A DNA stretch of 11,377 bases from Actinomycetes bacterium (GTDB taxonomy: Bacteria; Actinomycetota; Acidimicrobiia; Acidimicrobiales; Palsa-688), in assembly GCA_021827225.1 (NCBI GenBank), contig JAKAXG010000069.1:1-11377 (forward strand). The letters are read 5' to 3'. The position numbers and the translations under genes are program-made. The stretch's first letter is position 1; every line of letters starts with the position of its first letter. Below are positions 1 through 5,428 of this stretch, in pieces. The notes under the pieces were generated by a model. That model was not told where the DNA came from and searched no databases. It saw only the letters and a list, made by a program, of their open reading frames with translations.

Positions 1-238
1 CGCCCCCCGCTTCGACCTGGTCCTGGCCGACCCCCCCTACGACTTCGGCCGCTGGCCGGAGCTCCTGGGCCTCCTGGCCGTACGGTCCGGGCTGCTGGTC
101 GCCGAGACCGGATCCCCGCTGGACCCGGGGCCGGGGTGGGAGACTGTGAAGGTGAAGAGATACGGCGGTACCGTGGTGTGTATCGCCCAACCGGTCATTC
201 CTGTCTCGGTCCCGCACGCCGAAGAAGGTGAGCTTTGA
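1..238 (+). CDS. rsmD: RsmD-family 16S rRNA (guanine-N2)-methyltransferase, 3' part
   Basis: This is the C-terminal part of a methyltransferase cut by the window edge; the reading frame begins at base 2 and ends with TGA at 236-238. The diagnostic motif is DPPY (nt 29-40) in the context LVLADPPYDF, the motif IV signature of RsmD/N6-type SAM methyltransferases. It is followed by a helix rich in Leu and Arg and a terminal strand (ETVKVKRYGGTVVCIAQP) typical of the RsmD C-terminus. RsmD methylates G966 of 16S rRNA (E. coli numbering) on the assembled 30S particle. The identification rests on this motif plus the next gene, since rsmD-coaD is a very widespread gene pair. The SAM-binding glycine-rich motif lies outside the window, so a related methyltransferase cannot be strictly excluded. 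Confidence 0.88.
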   Translation, partial: APRFDLVLADPPYDFGRWPELLGLLAVRSGLLVAETGSPLDPGPGWETVKVKRYGGTVVCIAQPVIPVSVPHAEEGEL

Positions 239-732
239 GAACCGCCCTTTTCCCGGGATCGTTCGACCCCTTTCACAACGGCCATCTGGAAGTGGTGGAA
301 GCGGCATCGAGGCTGTTCGACCATGTCGTGGTCGCCCCCATGCGCAACACCCAGAAGGGCGAGCCCCTCTTCGACCTCGACGAGCGCCTCCAGATGATCG
401 GCGACTCGGTCGCCCACCTGCCCAACGTGTCGCTGTCGTCGTTCTCCAGCCTGGTCGTGGACCTGGCCCGCGACGTCGGTGCGGACGTGATCGTCAAGGG
501 CCTGCGGGTGGCGTCCGACGCCGAGGCCGAGCTGCAGCAGGCCCAGATGAACAAGAAGGTCTCCGGCATCGAGACCCTCTTCATCCCCTGCTCGTCGGAG
601 TACTCGTTCATCGCCTCCAAGTACGTCCGGGACTTCGCCCGTTTCGGCGGCGCCGACCGGATCGGCTCCACCGTGCCGGCACCGGTGCTGGTGAAGCTGA
701 AGGAGAAGTTCGTGGACGTGTGCTCGTCATGA
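235..732 (+). CDS. coaD: Pantetheine-phosphate adenylyltransferase (PPAT)
   Basis: CoaD joins 4'-phosphopantetheine and ATP to give dephospho-CoA and PPi, the penultimate step of cytoplasmic CoA synthesis. The 165-residue product has the usual family length. The nucleotidyltransferase signature GSFDPFHNGH is at residues 8-17, with its HxGH-like GH at 16-17. Residue K41 fits the substrate-binding lysine, VIVKGLR is at 85-91, and the C-terminal nucleotide motif appears as FIASKYVRD at 125-133 in place of the usual ISSxxVKE. The start is TTG at 235, overlapping the rsmD stop (TTTGA); AAGGTGAG at 225-232 serves as its ribosome-binding site. Two blocks differ from typical CoaD: the normally Arg first position of RGLR is Lys (K88), and the usual D(F/Y)EYE stretch is DAEAE (95-99). 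Function is still likely because the gene is syntenic and all catalytic motifs are present. Confidence 0.95.
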   Translation: MRTALFPGSFDPFHNGHLEVVEAASRLFDHVVVAPMRNTQKGEPLFDLDERLQMIGDSVAHLPNVSLSSFSSLVVDLARDVGADVIVKGLRVASDAEAELQQAQMNKKVSGIETLFIPCSSEYSFIASKYVRDFARFGGADRIGSTVPAPVLVKLKEKFVDVCSS

Positions 733-1304
733 GCGTCGACGGCGAACCCTTCGTACCCGCCGACACCGAGAGCCTCATCCGGCGGGTCATCGAGATCATC
801 GACGGCACCCGGGCCCTGCCGTTGTCGTCGTCGGTGAAGCTGGACAACAAGGACGAGGTCCTCGAGATCCTGGACGAAGCCTGCCAGAGGCTGCCGGCGG
901 AGACCCGCCAGGCCCGGTGGATGCTGAAGGAGCGCGACGAGTTCCTGGCCAAGATGCAGCGCGAGGGCGACGACCTGGTGCAGGCCGCCAGGCTGCAGGC
1001 CGAGCGGATGGTCCAGCGGACCGAGATCGTGCGGGAGGCGCAGGTCGCGGCCCGCCGGATCGTCGAGGAGGCCCGCGACGAGGCTCGCCGGCTGCGCCTC
1101 GAGGCGGAGGACTACTGCGACCAGAAGCTGGCCGCCTTCGAGGTGGTTCTGGACCGTACCCTGAAGACGGTCGCCGCCGGCCGCGAGAAGCTCTCGGTCA
1201 CCCCCCCGCCCATCGTGGACGGCCCCGACACCCGGGTCGCCGGCATCGAGGACTACGACGGCCTGATCGGCGAGGAGGCGTTCTTCGATCAGGACCGGGT
1301 CTGA
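729..1304 (+). CDS. DivIVA/SepIVA-like coiled-coil cell division protein
   Basis: This is a 191-residue, highly charged protein without a signal peptide or membrane segment. Residues 11-30 form a short helical N-terminal segment (TESLIRRVIEIIDGTRALPL), and 38-75 a second helical segment. Residues about 75-155 are a long Glu/Arg/Ala-rich predicted coiled coil (QAARLQAERM, EAQVAARRIVEEARDEARRL). The tail from 157 is proline-containing and acidic. In actinobacteria, proteins of this type next to DUF177 and rnc are often labelled 'DivIVA domain' or 'ATP synthase subunit B-like'. The mycobacterial member (SepIVA, Rv2927c) is a septation factor. The assignment here rests on position and coiled-coil architecture rather than a sharp motif. 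ATG at 729 overlaps the coaD stop (ATGA) and no Shine-Dalgarno sits at proper spacing, so translation is probably coupled to coaD. Confidence 0.8.
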   Translation: MSVDGEPFVPADTESLIRRVIEIIDGTRALPLSSSVKLDNKDEVLEILDEACQRLPAETRQARWMLKERDEFLAKMQREGDDLVQAARLQAERMVQRTEIVREAQVAARRIVEEARDEARRLRLEAEDYCDQKLAAFEVVLDRTLKTVAAGREKLSVTPPPIVDGPDTRVAGIEDYDGLIGEEAFFDQDRV

Positions 1305-1359
1305 CCCGCGGGCGGCGGCCCGGTCGTTCCAGAATCAGATCCCGAGAGGTGCAGGCGAC

Positions 1360-1935
1360 ATGACCACCAACCCCTGGTTGGTACCCATCACGAACCTCAG
1401 GCGTTCCCTCGGCAACCGCCGCGAGGAGCACCGGGGCGGGCGGGTGGGCGAGCTGCGGGTGGCGGACAGCGTCGTCGCCGCCAACGACACGGTGGAGGCC
1501 GACGCCGTGCTCGACTCGGTCGACGGTGGCATACAGGTGACCGCTACCGTCACCGCCCCGTGGAGCGGTGAGTGCCGGCGGTGCCTGAAGCCGGTGGGCG
1601 GCCACCTGGTGGCCCACGTCCGGGAGGTGTACCGGCCCCGCCCGCCCGGGGAGGCCCCCGACGAGGACGAGGAGACCTACCCGCTCTCGGGGGAGTTGCT
1701 CGACCTGCGGCCCCTCGTGCGCGACGCCATCCTCCTGGAGCTGCCCATCGCCCCGCTGTGCCGGGAGGACTGCGCCGGGCTGTGCCCCACGTGCGGGGCC
1801 GACCGCAACGACGGGGCCTGCGGCTGCCCGCCGGCCGCCGCCGACCCCCGGTGGGCCGCTCTCGACGTGCTCCGGGAGGGAGCGGCCGGGGGCGTGGCCG
1901 GGGCGAGCGGCGCGGACCCGGCCGGATCCGCCTAA
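1360..1935 (+). CDS. DUF177 / YceD-family protein
   Basis: This 191-residue cytoplasmic protein belongs to the DUF177 family (E. coli YceD, linked to 23S rRNA accumulation), which is nearly always encoded directly before rpmF, as here. The family core is visible. The N-terminal part reads TNLRRSLGNR, the central strand pair contains the GECRRCLKP motif (Cys72 and Cys75), and the C-terminal part has the conserved cysteine cluster LCREDCAGLCPTCG followed by DGACGC (Cys134, 138, 142, 145, 154, 156). The CxxC pairs look like a metal, probably zinc, site; that is inference. An acidic stretch lies at 101-106 (DEDEET). The last 20 residues are low-complexity Ala/Gly and probably disordered. ATG 1360 has AGAGGTG at 1345-1351 with 8-nt spacing, supporting this start. 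The TAA stop overlaps a possible -10 element for rpmF. Confidence 0.9.
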   Translation: MTTNPWLVPITNLRRSLGNRREEHRGGRVGELRVADSVVAANDTVEADAVLDSVDGGIQVTATVTAPWSGECRRCLKPVGGHLVAHVREVYRPRPPGEAPDEDEETYPLSGELLDLRPLVRDAILLELPIAPLCREDCAGLCPTCGADRNDGACGCPPAAADPRWAALDVLREGAAGGVAGASGADPAGSA

Positions 1936-1938
1936 ACT
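1933..1938 (+). promoter_or_regulatory. Possible -10 element for rpmF-plsX
   Basis: The hexamer TAAACT fits the TANNNT -10 consensus of housekeeping sigma factors and sits at the end of the DUF177 gene, using its stop codon. It is one of few AT-rich spots in the region. Transcription from here would give rpmF a leader of roughly 150 nt. No convincing -35 is visible, and the match may be a by-product of the stop codon. Confidence 0.35.
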
Positions 1939-1986
1939 GTCTCGGCTGCTGCGAGCGGCCGGTCCGGCTACGCCCGTGCGGCTGAT

Positions 1987-2008
1987 CCGGGTCGGCCCAC
2001 CGGCCCGG
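1987..2008 (+). promoter_or_regulatory. Strong stem-loop in the rpmF leader
   Basis: The arms CCGGGTCGG (1987-1995) and CCGGCCCGG (2000-2008) pair over nine positions, one as G-U, around the tetraloop CCCA. There is no following T tract, so it is not a classic intrinsic terminator. The last two bases of the right arm (2007-2008) are shared with a second possible stem, GGTACG (2007-2012) with CGTACC (2030-2035), so the two folds compete. This lies in the only longer non-coding stretch of the cluster (1936-2096). A role in control of L32 synthesis or in RNA processing is inference. Confidence 0.45.
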
Positions 2009-2096
2009 TACGCGGCGCCGGCAGTTACCCGTACCACCCAGCCGTCGTCCTCCGGGCCGACACCCAGAAACCGACACACAGAGAAGGTCCCTGCAC

Positions 2097-2276
2097 ATGG
2101 CTGTCCCCAAGAAGAAGACCTCCAAGGCCAAGAGCCGGAGCCGCCGGGCCAGTGCGTGGTCGCTGACCGTGCCGGCCCGCAGCATCTGCCCGCAGTGCCA
2201 CAACGCCAAGCTGCCGCACGTGGTGTGCCCGAACTGCGGCTGGTACAAGGGGCGTCAGGCCATCGACGTTGGCTGA
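2097..2276 (+). CDS. rpmF: 50S ribosomal protein L32 (zinc-ribbon form)
   Basis: The 59-residue product is bL32, a small basic protein of the large ribosomal subunit. It begins MAVPKKKTSKAKSRSRR, the canonical L32 N-terminus. It carries a complete zinc ribbon with CPQC at residues 31-34 and CPNC at 44-47, so it is the zinc-binding (C+) version rather than the cysteine-less paralogue that bacteria use under zinc starvation. ATG 2097 is preceded by GAGAAGG (2081-2087). The gene follows DUF177 after a 161-nt gap and its stop overlaps the start of plsX, the classic DUF177-rpmF-plsX order. Confidence 0.97.
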   Translation: MAVPKKKTSKAKSRSRRASAWSLTVPARSICPQCHNAKLPHVVCPNCGWYKGRQAIDVG

Positions 2277-3297
2277 CGGGGAGGCGGGCGCCGACCAGCC
2301 CCCGCCGGCCGGCGACCTGCCGGTAGCGGTCGACGCCATGGGCGGCGACCGGGCACCCGAAGAGATCGTGGCCGGCGCCCGCCAGGCGGCGGAGGCCGGC
2401 TACCCCGTCCTCCTGGTGGGTGACCCCGAGCGGATGGGCGACACGGGGGACCTGCCGGTGCTGGCCGCGTCGGAGGTCATCGAGATGCACGACGACCCGG
2501 CCAGGTCGGTCCGCACGAAGAAGGACTCGTCGCTGATCCGCGCCGCCGAGGCGGTGCGCGACGGTCGGGCCTGTGCCATGGTCAGCGCCGGCAACACCGG
2601 GGCCACCATGGCCAGCGCCCTGTTCCGTATGGGCCGGGTGAAGGGGGTGGCCCGGCCGGCCATCGCCACCGTCATCCCGGTGCCCGGCGGGTCGCCGACC
2701 ATCCTGCTCGACGCGGGGGCCAACGCCGAGTGCACGGCGGCGTGGCTGGTGCAGTTCGCCCAGATGGGCTCGGTCCTCTCCCGGCTGCGATTCGGGGTGG
2801 ACAACCCGCGGGTCGGCCTGCTGTCCATCGGCGAGGAGCCGGGGAAGGGCAACCCCCTGGCCAAGGAGGCCCACGCCCTGCTGGCCGCCGGCCAGGCCGG
2901 TCCGTCGGTCAACTTCATCGGCAACGTCGAGGGCCGCGACGTGATGTCCGACGCGGCGGACGTGGTGGTCACCGACGGGTTCACCGGCAACGTGGTGCTG
3001 AAGACCCTGGAAGGGTCCATGAAGGTGGCCTTCGCGGCGGTGCTCAAGGCCCTGGGCGCCGAGTCGGTGCCCAAGGAGGCGTCGGACGCGGTGCTGGGCG
3101 AGCTGCTGCCGCTGGCCGCCGAGATGGATCCCGAAACCTACGGGGGCGCCGTGCTCCTCGGCGTGGACGGCGTCTGCATCATCAGCCACGGGTCGTCATC
3201 GGCCCGGGCCGTCCTCAACGCCGTGGGGGTGGCCTCCCGCGCCGTCCGGGAGGGGCTGGTCGAGCAGCTGCGGACGGCCATCGCCGCCACCGTCTGA
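2269..3297 (+). CDS. plsX: Phosphate acyltransferase PlsX
   Basis: PlsX converts acyl-ACP and inorganic phosphate to acyl-phosphate, the donor for PlsY in membrane phospholipid synthesis; it is a peripheral membrane enzyme. The 342-residue length is normal. Visible family blocks are AVDAMGGDRAPEEIV near residue 20, SAGNTGATMASALFRMGR, the DAGAN motif, GLLSIGEEPGKGN, FIGNVEGRDVM, DVVVTDGFTGNVVLK and the C-terminal CIISHGSSSARAV. The start is TTG 2269, eight bases inside rpmF. AAGGGG at 2247-2252 is rather far upstream, so coupling to rpmF termination is likely. No other start codon lies between this TTG and the essential DAMGGD block except that block's own ATG, which would remove the first beta strand. 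About 18 extra residues (Pro/Ala-rich) precede the usual N-terminus. The next gene encodes its substrate carrier. Confidence 0.96.
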   Translation: MADGEAGADQPPPAGDLPVAVDAMGGDRAPEEIVAGARQAAEAGYPVLLVGDPERMGDTGDLPVLAASEVIEMHDDPARSVRTKKDSSLIRAAEAVRDGRACAMVSAGNTGATMASALFRMGRVKGVARPAIATVIPVPGGSPTILLDAGANAECTAAWLVQFAQMGSVLSRLRFGVDNPRVGLLSIGEEPGKGNPLAKEAHALLAAGQAGPSVNFIGNVEGRDVMSDAADVVVTDGFTGNVVLKTLEGSMKVAFAAVLKALGAESVPKEASDAVLGELLPLAAEMDPETYGGAVLLGVDGVCIISHGSSSARAVLNAVGVASRAVREGLVEQLRTAIAATV

Positions 3298-3320
3298 CGG
3301 CACGGACGGTCCGGTAGAAT
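3294..3320 (+). promoter_or_regulatory. Candidate promoter for acpP
   Basis: TAGAAT at 3315-3320 is the best -10 hexamer in the window. CTGACG at 3294-3299 matches four of six -35 positions with a short 15-nt spacer and overlaps the plsX stop. Initiation would fall around 3327, leaving a leader of under 20 nt that is mostly the strong Shine-Dalgarno AAGGAG (3334-3339). This would allow acpP, and perhaps rnc and mutM, to be transcribed independently of the plsX transcript. It is a sequence match only. Confidence 0.55.
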
Positions 3321-3344
3321 CAGGCGTCCGAACAAGGAGTGCGA

Positions 3345-3641
3345 ATGCCCGCTGAGACCCACGTCGCCGGTAGTCCAATGGATCGTGAGCAGGTGTTCGA
3401 GTTGATCCGCGGCTGTCTGGCCGACATCCTCGAGGTCCGGCCCGACAGCATCTCCGAAGGCGCCTCTTTCGGCGACGACCTCGGCGCCGATTCGCTCGCC
3501 CTGATCGAGCTGGTCGAGGCCCTCGAGGAGGAGCTGTCGGAGCGGACGGTGGGCTTCCGGATCGACGACGAGGACCTCGAGGATCTCAAGACGGTCCGCG
3601 ACGCCGTAGATTACGTGGTGGCCAAGCTCCAGTCGGCGTGA
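3345..3641 (+). CDS. acpP: Acyl carrier protein
   Basis: This is an acidic 98-residue acyl carrier protein, the carrier for growing acyl chains in fatty acid synthesis and source of acyl groups for PlsX. The phosphopantetheine attachment motif is GADSLALIELVEALEEE with Ser50. It is preceded by FGDDLGAD and followed by the FRIDDEDLEDLKTVRDAVDYV helix typical of ACP. The first 12 residues are an extension compared with the ~77-residue E. coli protein; an internal ATG at 3378 would give about 87 residues. ATG 3345 is chosen because AAGGAG at 3334-3339 is five bases before it. A GTG at 3339 in the same frame overlaps that ribosome-binding site and cannot use it. Position straight after plsX supports a primary-metabolism ACP rather than a polyketide carrier. 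The fabH, fabD and fabG genes often found between plsX and acpP are absent. Confidence 0.95.
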   Translation: MPAETHVAGSPMDREQVFELIRGCLADILEVRPDSISEGASFGDDLGADSLALIELVEALEEELSERTVGFRIDDEDLEDLKTVRDAVDYVVAKLQSA

Positions 3642-3691
3642 CCCTGGCGGAGCAGGCCTGCCCTGCCGGACGCTGAGCCTGGAGAACACCG

Positions 3692-4510
3692 CTGCCACCC
3701 GAGCCCGACCCCGCACCCCCGGCGGCTACCGTCGCCGCCTCCGGGTCCGCCCGCCGGGCCCTGGCCGACCGGCTGCAATGGGCGGTACTCGACGAGCAGC
3801 TTCTGCTGCAGGCCCTGCGCCACCGCTCGTGGTGCGCGGAGAACCCGGGGTGGGAGTCCAACGAGCGCCTCGAGTTCCTCGGGGACTCGGTGCTCGGCCT
3901 GATCGTCACCGCTCATCTGTTCCGCACCTATCCCGACATCCCCGAGGGGGAGCTGACCAAGGTGCGGGCGTCGGTCGTCAACTCGGCGGCCCTGGCGGAG
4001 GTGGCCGCCGAGCTGGAGATCGGCGGGGCGCTCATGCTCGGCAAGGGCGAGGACCAGTCCGGGGGCCGGGAGAAGCCGTCCATCCTGGCCGACGCCACCG
4101 AGGCGCTCATCGGAGCGATCTACATAGACCGGGGCTGGACCGCCGCCGAGAACGCCGTCATGAGCCTGTTCGGCCCCCGCATAGAAGAGGCCGCCGCCGG
4201 CCCGGGCGGCCAGGACTACAAGACCCGGCTCCAGGAGCTGTGCGCCCGGTTCTTCGACCAGCTTCCCCGCTACGTGCTCAGGGACGAGGGCCCCGACCAC
4301 GCCAAGGAGTTCGAGGCGACGGTCCACGTCCAGGGCGAGCCGCGGGGCTCCGGTCGGGGCAGATCCAAGAAGCAGGCCGAGCAGGCCGCCGCCCGGGAGG
4401 CGTGGGAGCGGCTGCGGGCGGACGCCGCGGAGAGCGGCCCGGCAGGGACGGGAGCGCCCGGCGGTGGCCAGCCGGTGCCCTTCGGCGGTCTGGCCGGGCC
4501 GGCGGAGTAG
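3692..4510 (+). CDS. rnc: Ribonuclease III, probable CTG start
   Basis: RNase III cleaves double-stranded RNA in rRNA maturation and mRNA turnover. The product (272 residues from the CTG) has an N-terminal endonuclease domain with signature NERLEFLGDS at 57-66 and DATEALIGAIY from 134. The metal-binding residues are E61, D65, D134 and E137, offset by exactly 20 from E. coli E41, D45, D114 and E117. A C-terminal dsRNA-binding domain follows: KTRLQEL, KEFEATV, GRSKKQAEQAAAREAWERL. The frame is closed upstream by TGA at 3674-3676. Between that stop and the catalytic signature there is no ATG, GTG or TTG. The first GTG (3890) falls after GDS and would destroy the active site. CTG at 3692 lies seven bases after GGAG (3681-3684) and is the only start-like codon with a ribosome-binding site, so I place the start there. 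The first ~20 residues are Pro/Ala-rich. The stop overlaps mutM by one base. Confidence 0.92.
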   Translation: MPPEPDPAPPAATVAASGSARRALADRLQWAVLDEQLLLQALRHRSWCAENPGWESNERLEFLGDSVLGLIVTAHLFRTYPDIPEGELTKVRASVVNSAALAEVAAELEIGGALMLGKGEDQSGGREKPSILADATEALIGAIYIDRGWTAAENAVMSLFGPRIEEAAAGPGGQDYKTRLQELCARFFDQLPRYVLRDEGPDHAKEFEATVHVQGEPRGSGRGRSKKQAEQAAAREAWERLRADAAESGPAGTGAPGGGQPVPFGGLAGPAE

Positions 4511-5346
4511 TGCCCGAGCTGCCCGAGGTGGAGACCGTCCGCCGGGGTGTCGACGCCGAGTTCGTCGGGCGGGTCATCCGTTCGGTGGCCGCCGGCGGGG
4601 TGCGCACCCTGCGCCGCCACGGCCATCCCGGCGAGCTGGTGGAGCGGGTGCGCGGGCGGCGGCTGCTCGGCACCGGCCGGCGGGGGAAGTACCTGACGCT
4701 CGGCCTGGACAGCGGGGACGTGGTCGTGGTCCATCTGGGGATGAGCGGTCAGCTGCTGAAGGCGGCCGCCGGCGACCCGCCGGTGAAGCACACCCACGTG
4801 ACCTTCGGCTTCGACGGGGGAGCCGAGCTGCGCTTCGTGGACCCGCGCACCTTCGGTGAGGTCTTCGTCACCGCCCCCGCCGGGTCCGGCGGGGTGCTGC
4901 CCGAACTGGCCCACCTGGGCGTCGACCCGCTGGAGGGCATCCCGGAGCAGGGGACCCTGGCCGCCCTGCTGGCCGGGCGCAGCACCCGGCTGAAGCCCCT
5001 GCTCATGGACCAGACCCGCATCGCCGGTATCGGGAACATGTACGCCGACGAGATCCTCTTCGCCGCCGGGCTGCGCTTCGACCGGCCGGCCGGCAGCCTG
5101 ACGTCGGCGGAGGTGGAGCGGCTGTGGCGGGCCATGGTCACCGTGTTGAACGCCGCCATCGTGCACCGCGGGTCCTCCTTCGCCGACGAGCAGTACCGCG
5201 ACCTGTACGGCAAGCTCGGGGGCTACCAGCACCTGCACACCGTCTACGCCCGGGAGGGGCGGCCCTGCCCCCGCTGCGGCACCCCGGTGGAGAGGGTCAG
5301 GTTCGGGGGACGCAGCAACTTCTTCTGCGCCGGCTGCCAGAAATGA
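4510..5346 (+). CDS. mutM: Formamidopyrimidine-DNA glycosylase (Fpg)
   Basis: MutM excises 8-oxoguanine and formamidopyrimidines from DNA and cuts the abasic strand by beta,delta-elimination. All key elements are present in the 278-residue product. PELPEVETV follows the initiator Met, so Pro2 is the nucleophile and Glu3 the catalytic acid. GRRGKYL carries K60, the counterpart of E. coli K57. HLGMSG is at 75-80, and the helix-two-turn-helix QTRIAGIGNMYADE is at 168-181. The C-terminal zinc finger has Cys253, Cys256, Cys273 and Cys276 (CPRC and CAGC) with R268 in the GGRSNFF loop. The retained MxxQ/GGRS features fit Fpg rather than a plant-like or Nei enzyme. GTG 4510 shares a base with the rnc stop (TAGTG). 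GGAG is only two bases upstream, so initiation is probably coupled to rnc termination. The rnc-mutM-smc order is standard in actinobacteria. Confidence 0.96.
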   Translation: MPELPEVETVRRGVDAEFVGRVIRSVAAGGVRTLRRHGHPGELVERVRGRRLLGTGRRGKYLTLGLDSGDVVVVHLGMSGQLLKAAAGDPPVKHTHVTFGFDGGAELRFVDPRTFGEVFVTAPAGSGGVLPELAHLGVDPLEGIPEQGTLAALLAGRSTRLKPLLMDQTRIAGIGNMYADEILFAAGLRFDRPAGSLTSAEVERLWRAMVTVLNAAIVHRGSSFADEQYRDLYGKLGGYQHLHTVYAREGRPCPRCGTPVERVRFGGRSNFFCAGCQK

Positions 5347-5368
5347 GCAGCGGCAGGATCCACCAATT

Positions 5369-5389
5369 CGCGGCCCGGAACGGGCAGCG
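5369..5389 (+). terminator. Possible stem-loop terminator after mutM
   Basis: CGCGGCCCG (5369-5377) and CGGGCAGCG (5381-5389) pair in eight of nine positions around a GAA loop, 22 bases after the mutM stop. No T tract follows. Its position between mutM and a candidate smc promoter suggests an end for the acpP-rnc-mutM transcript, but in DNA this GC-rich such stems also occur by chance. Confidence 0.35.
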
Positions 5390-5413
5390 TGTAGGGATGG
5401 GTGCCGGGCGTTG

Positions 5414-5419
5414 TAGCTT
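5414..5419 (+). promoter_or_regulatory. Candidate -10 element for a leaderless smc mRNA
   Basis: TAGCTT ends nine bases before the smc GTG start at 5429, the spacing expected if transcription begins at or just before the start codon. There is no Shine-Dalgarno in the preceding 20 bases. No -35 hexamer is recognisable. The same arrangement occurs before ftsY and before the DUF3592-like gene in this window. Confidence 0.5.
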
Positions 5420-5428
5420 CGCTTTGCC

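Noticed and set aside
228..728. Upstream extension of the DivIVA-like frame to 228
   Set aside because: It lies wholly across coaD in another frame and is low-complexity Arg/Pro. ATG 729 with ATGA overlap is the natural start.
1326..1340. AGAAT-containing sequence before the DUF177 gene as a promoter
   Set aside because: The hexamer lacks the first T of TANNNT and there is no -35. The gene has a good ribosome-binding site and may be read from upstream.
1198..3189. Minus-strand open frame of 663 codons
   Set aside because: It crosses the DUF177, rpmF and plsX genes and several gene borders, and has no recognisable domain.
3339..3344. GTG 3339 as the acpP start
   Set aside because: It overlaps the AAGGAG ribosome-binding site that correctly spaces ATG 3345.
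3890..3892. GTG 3890 as the rnc start
   Set aside because: It would delete the NERLEFLGDS signature including catalytic E61 and D65, while the rest of the enzyme is intact.
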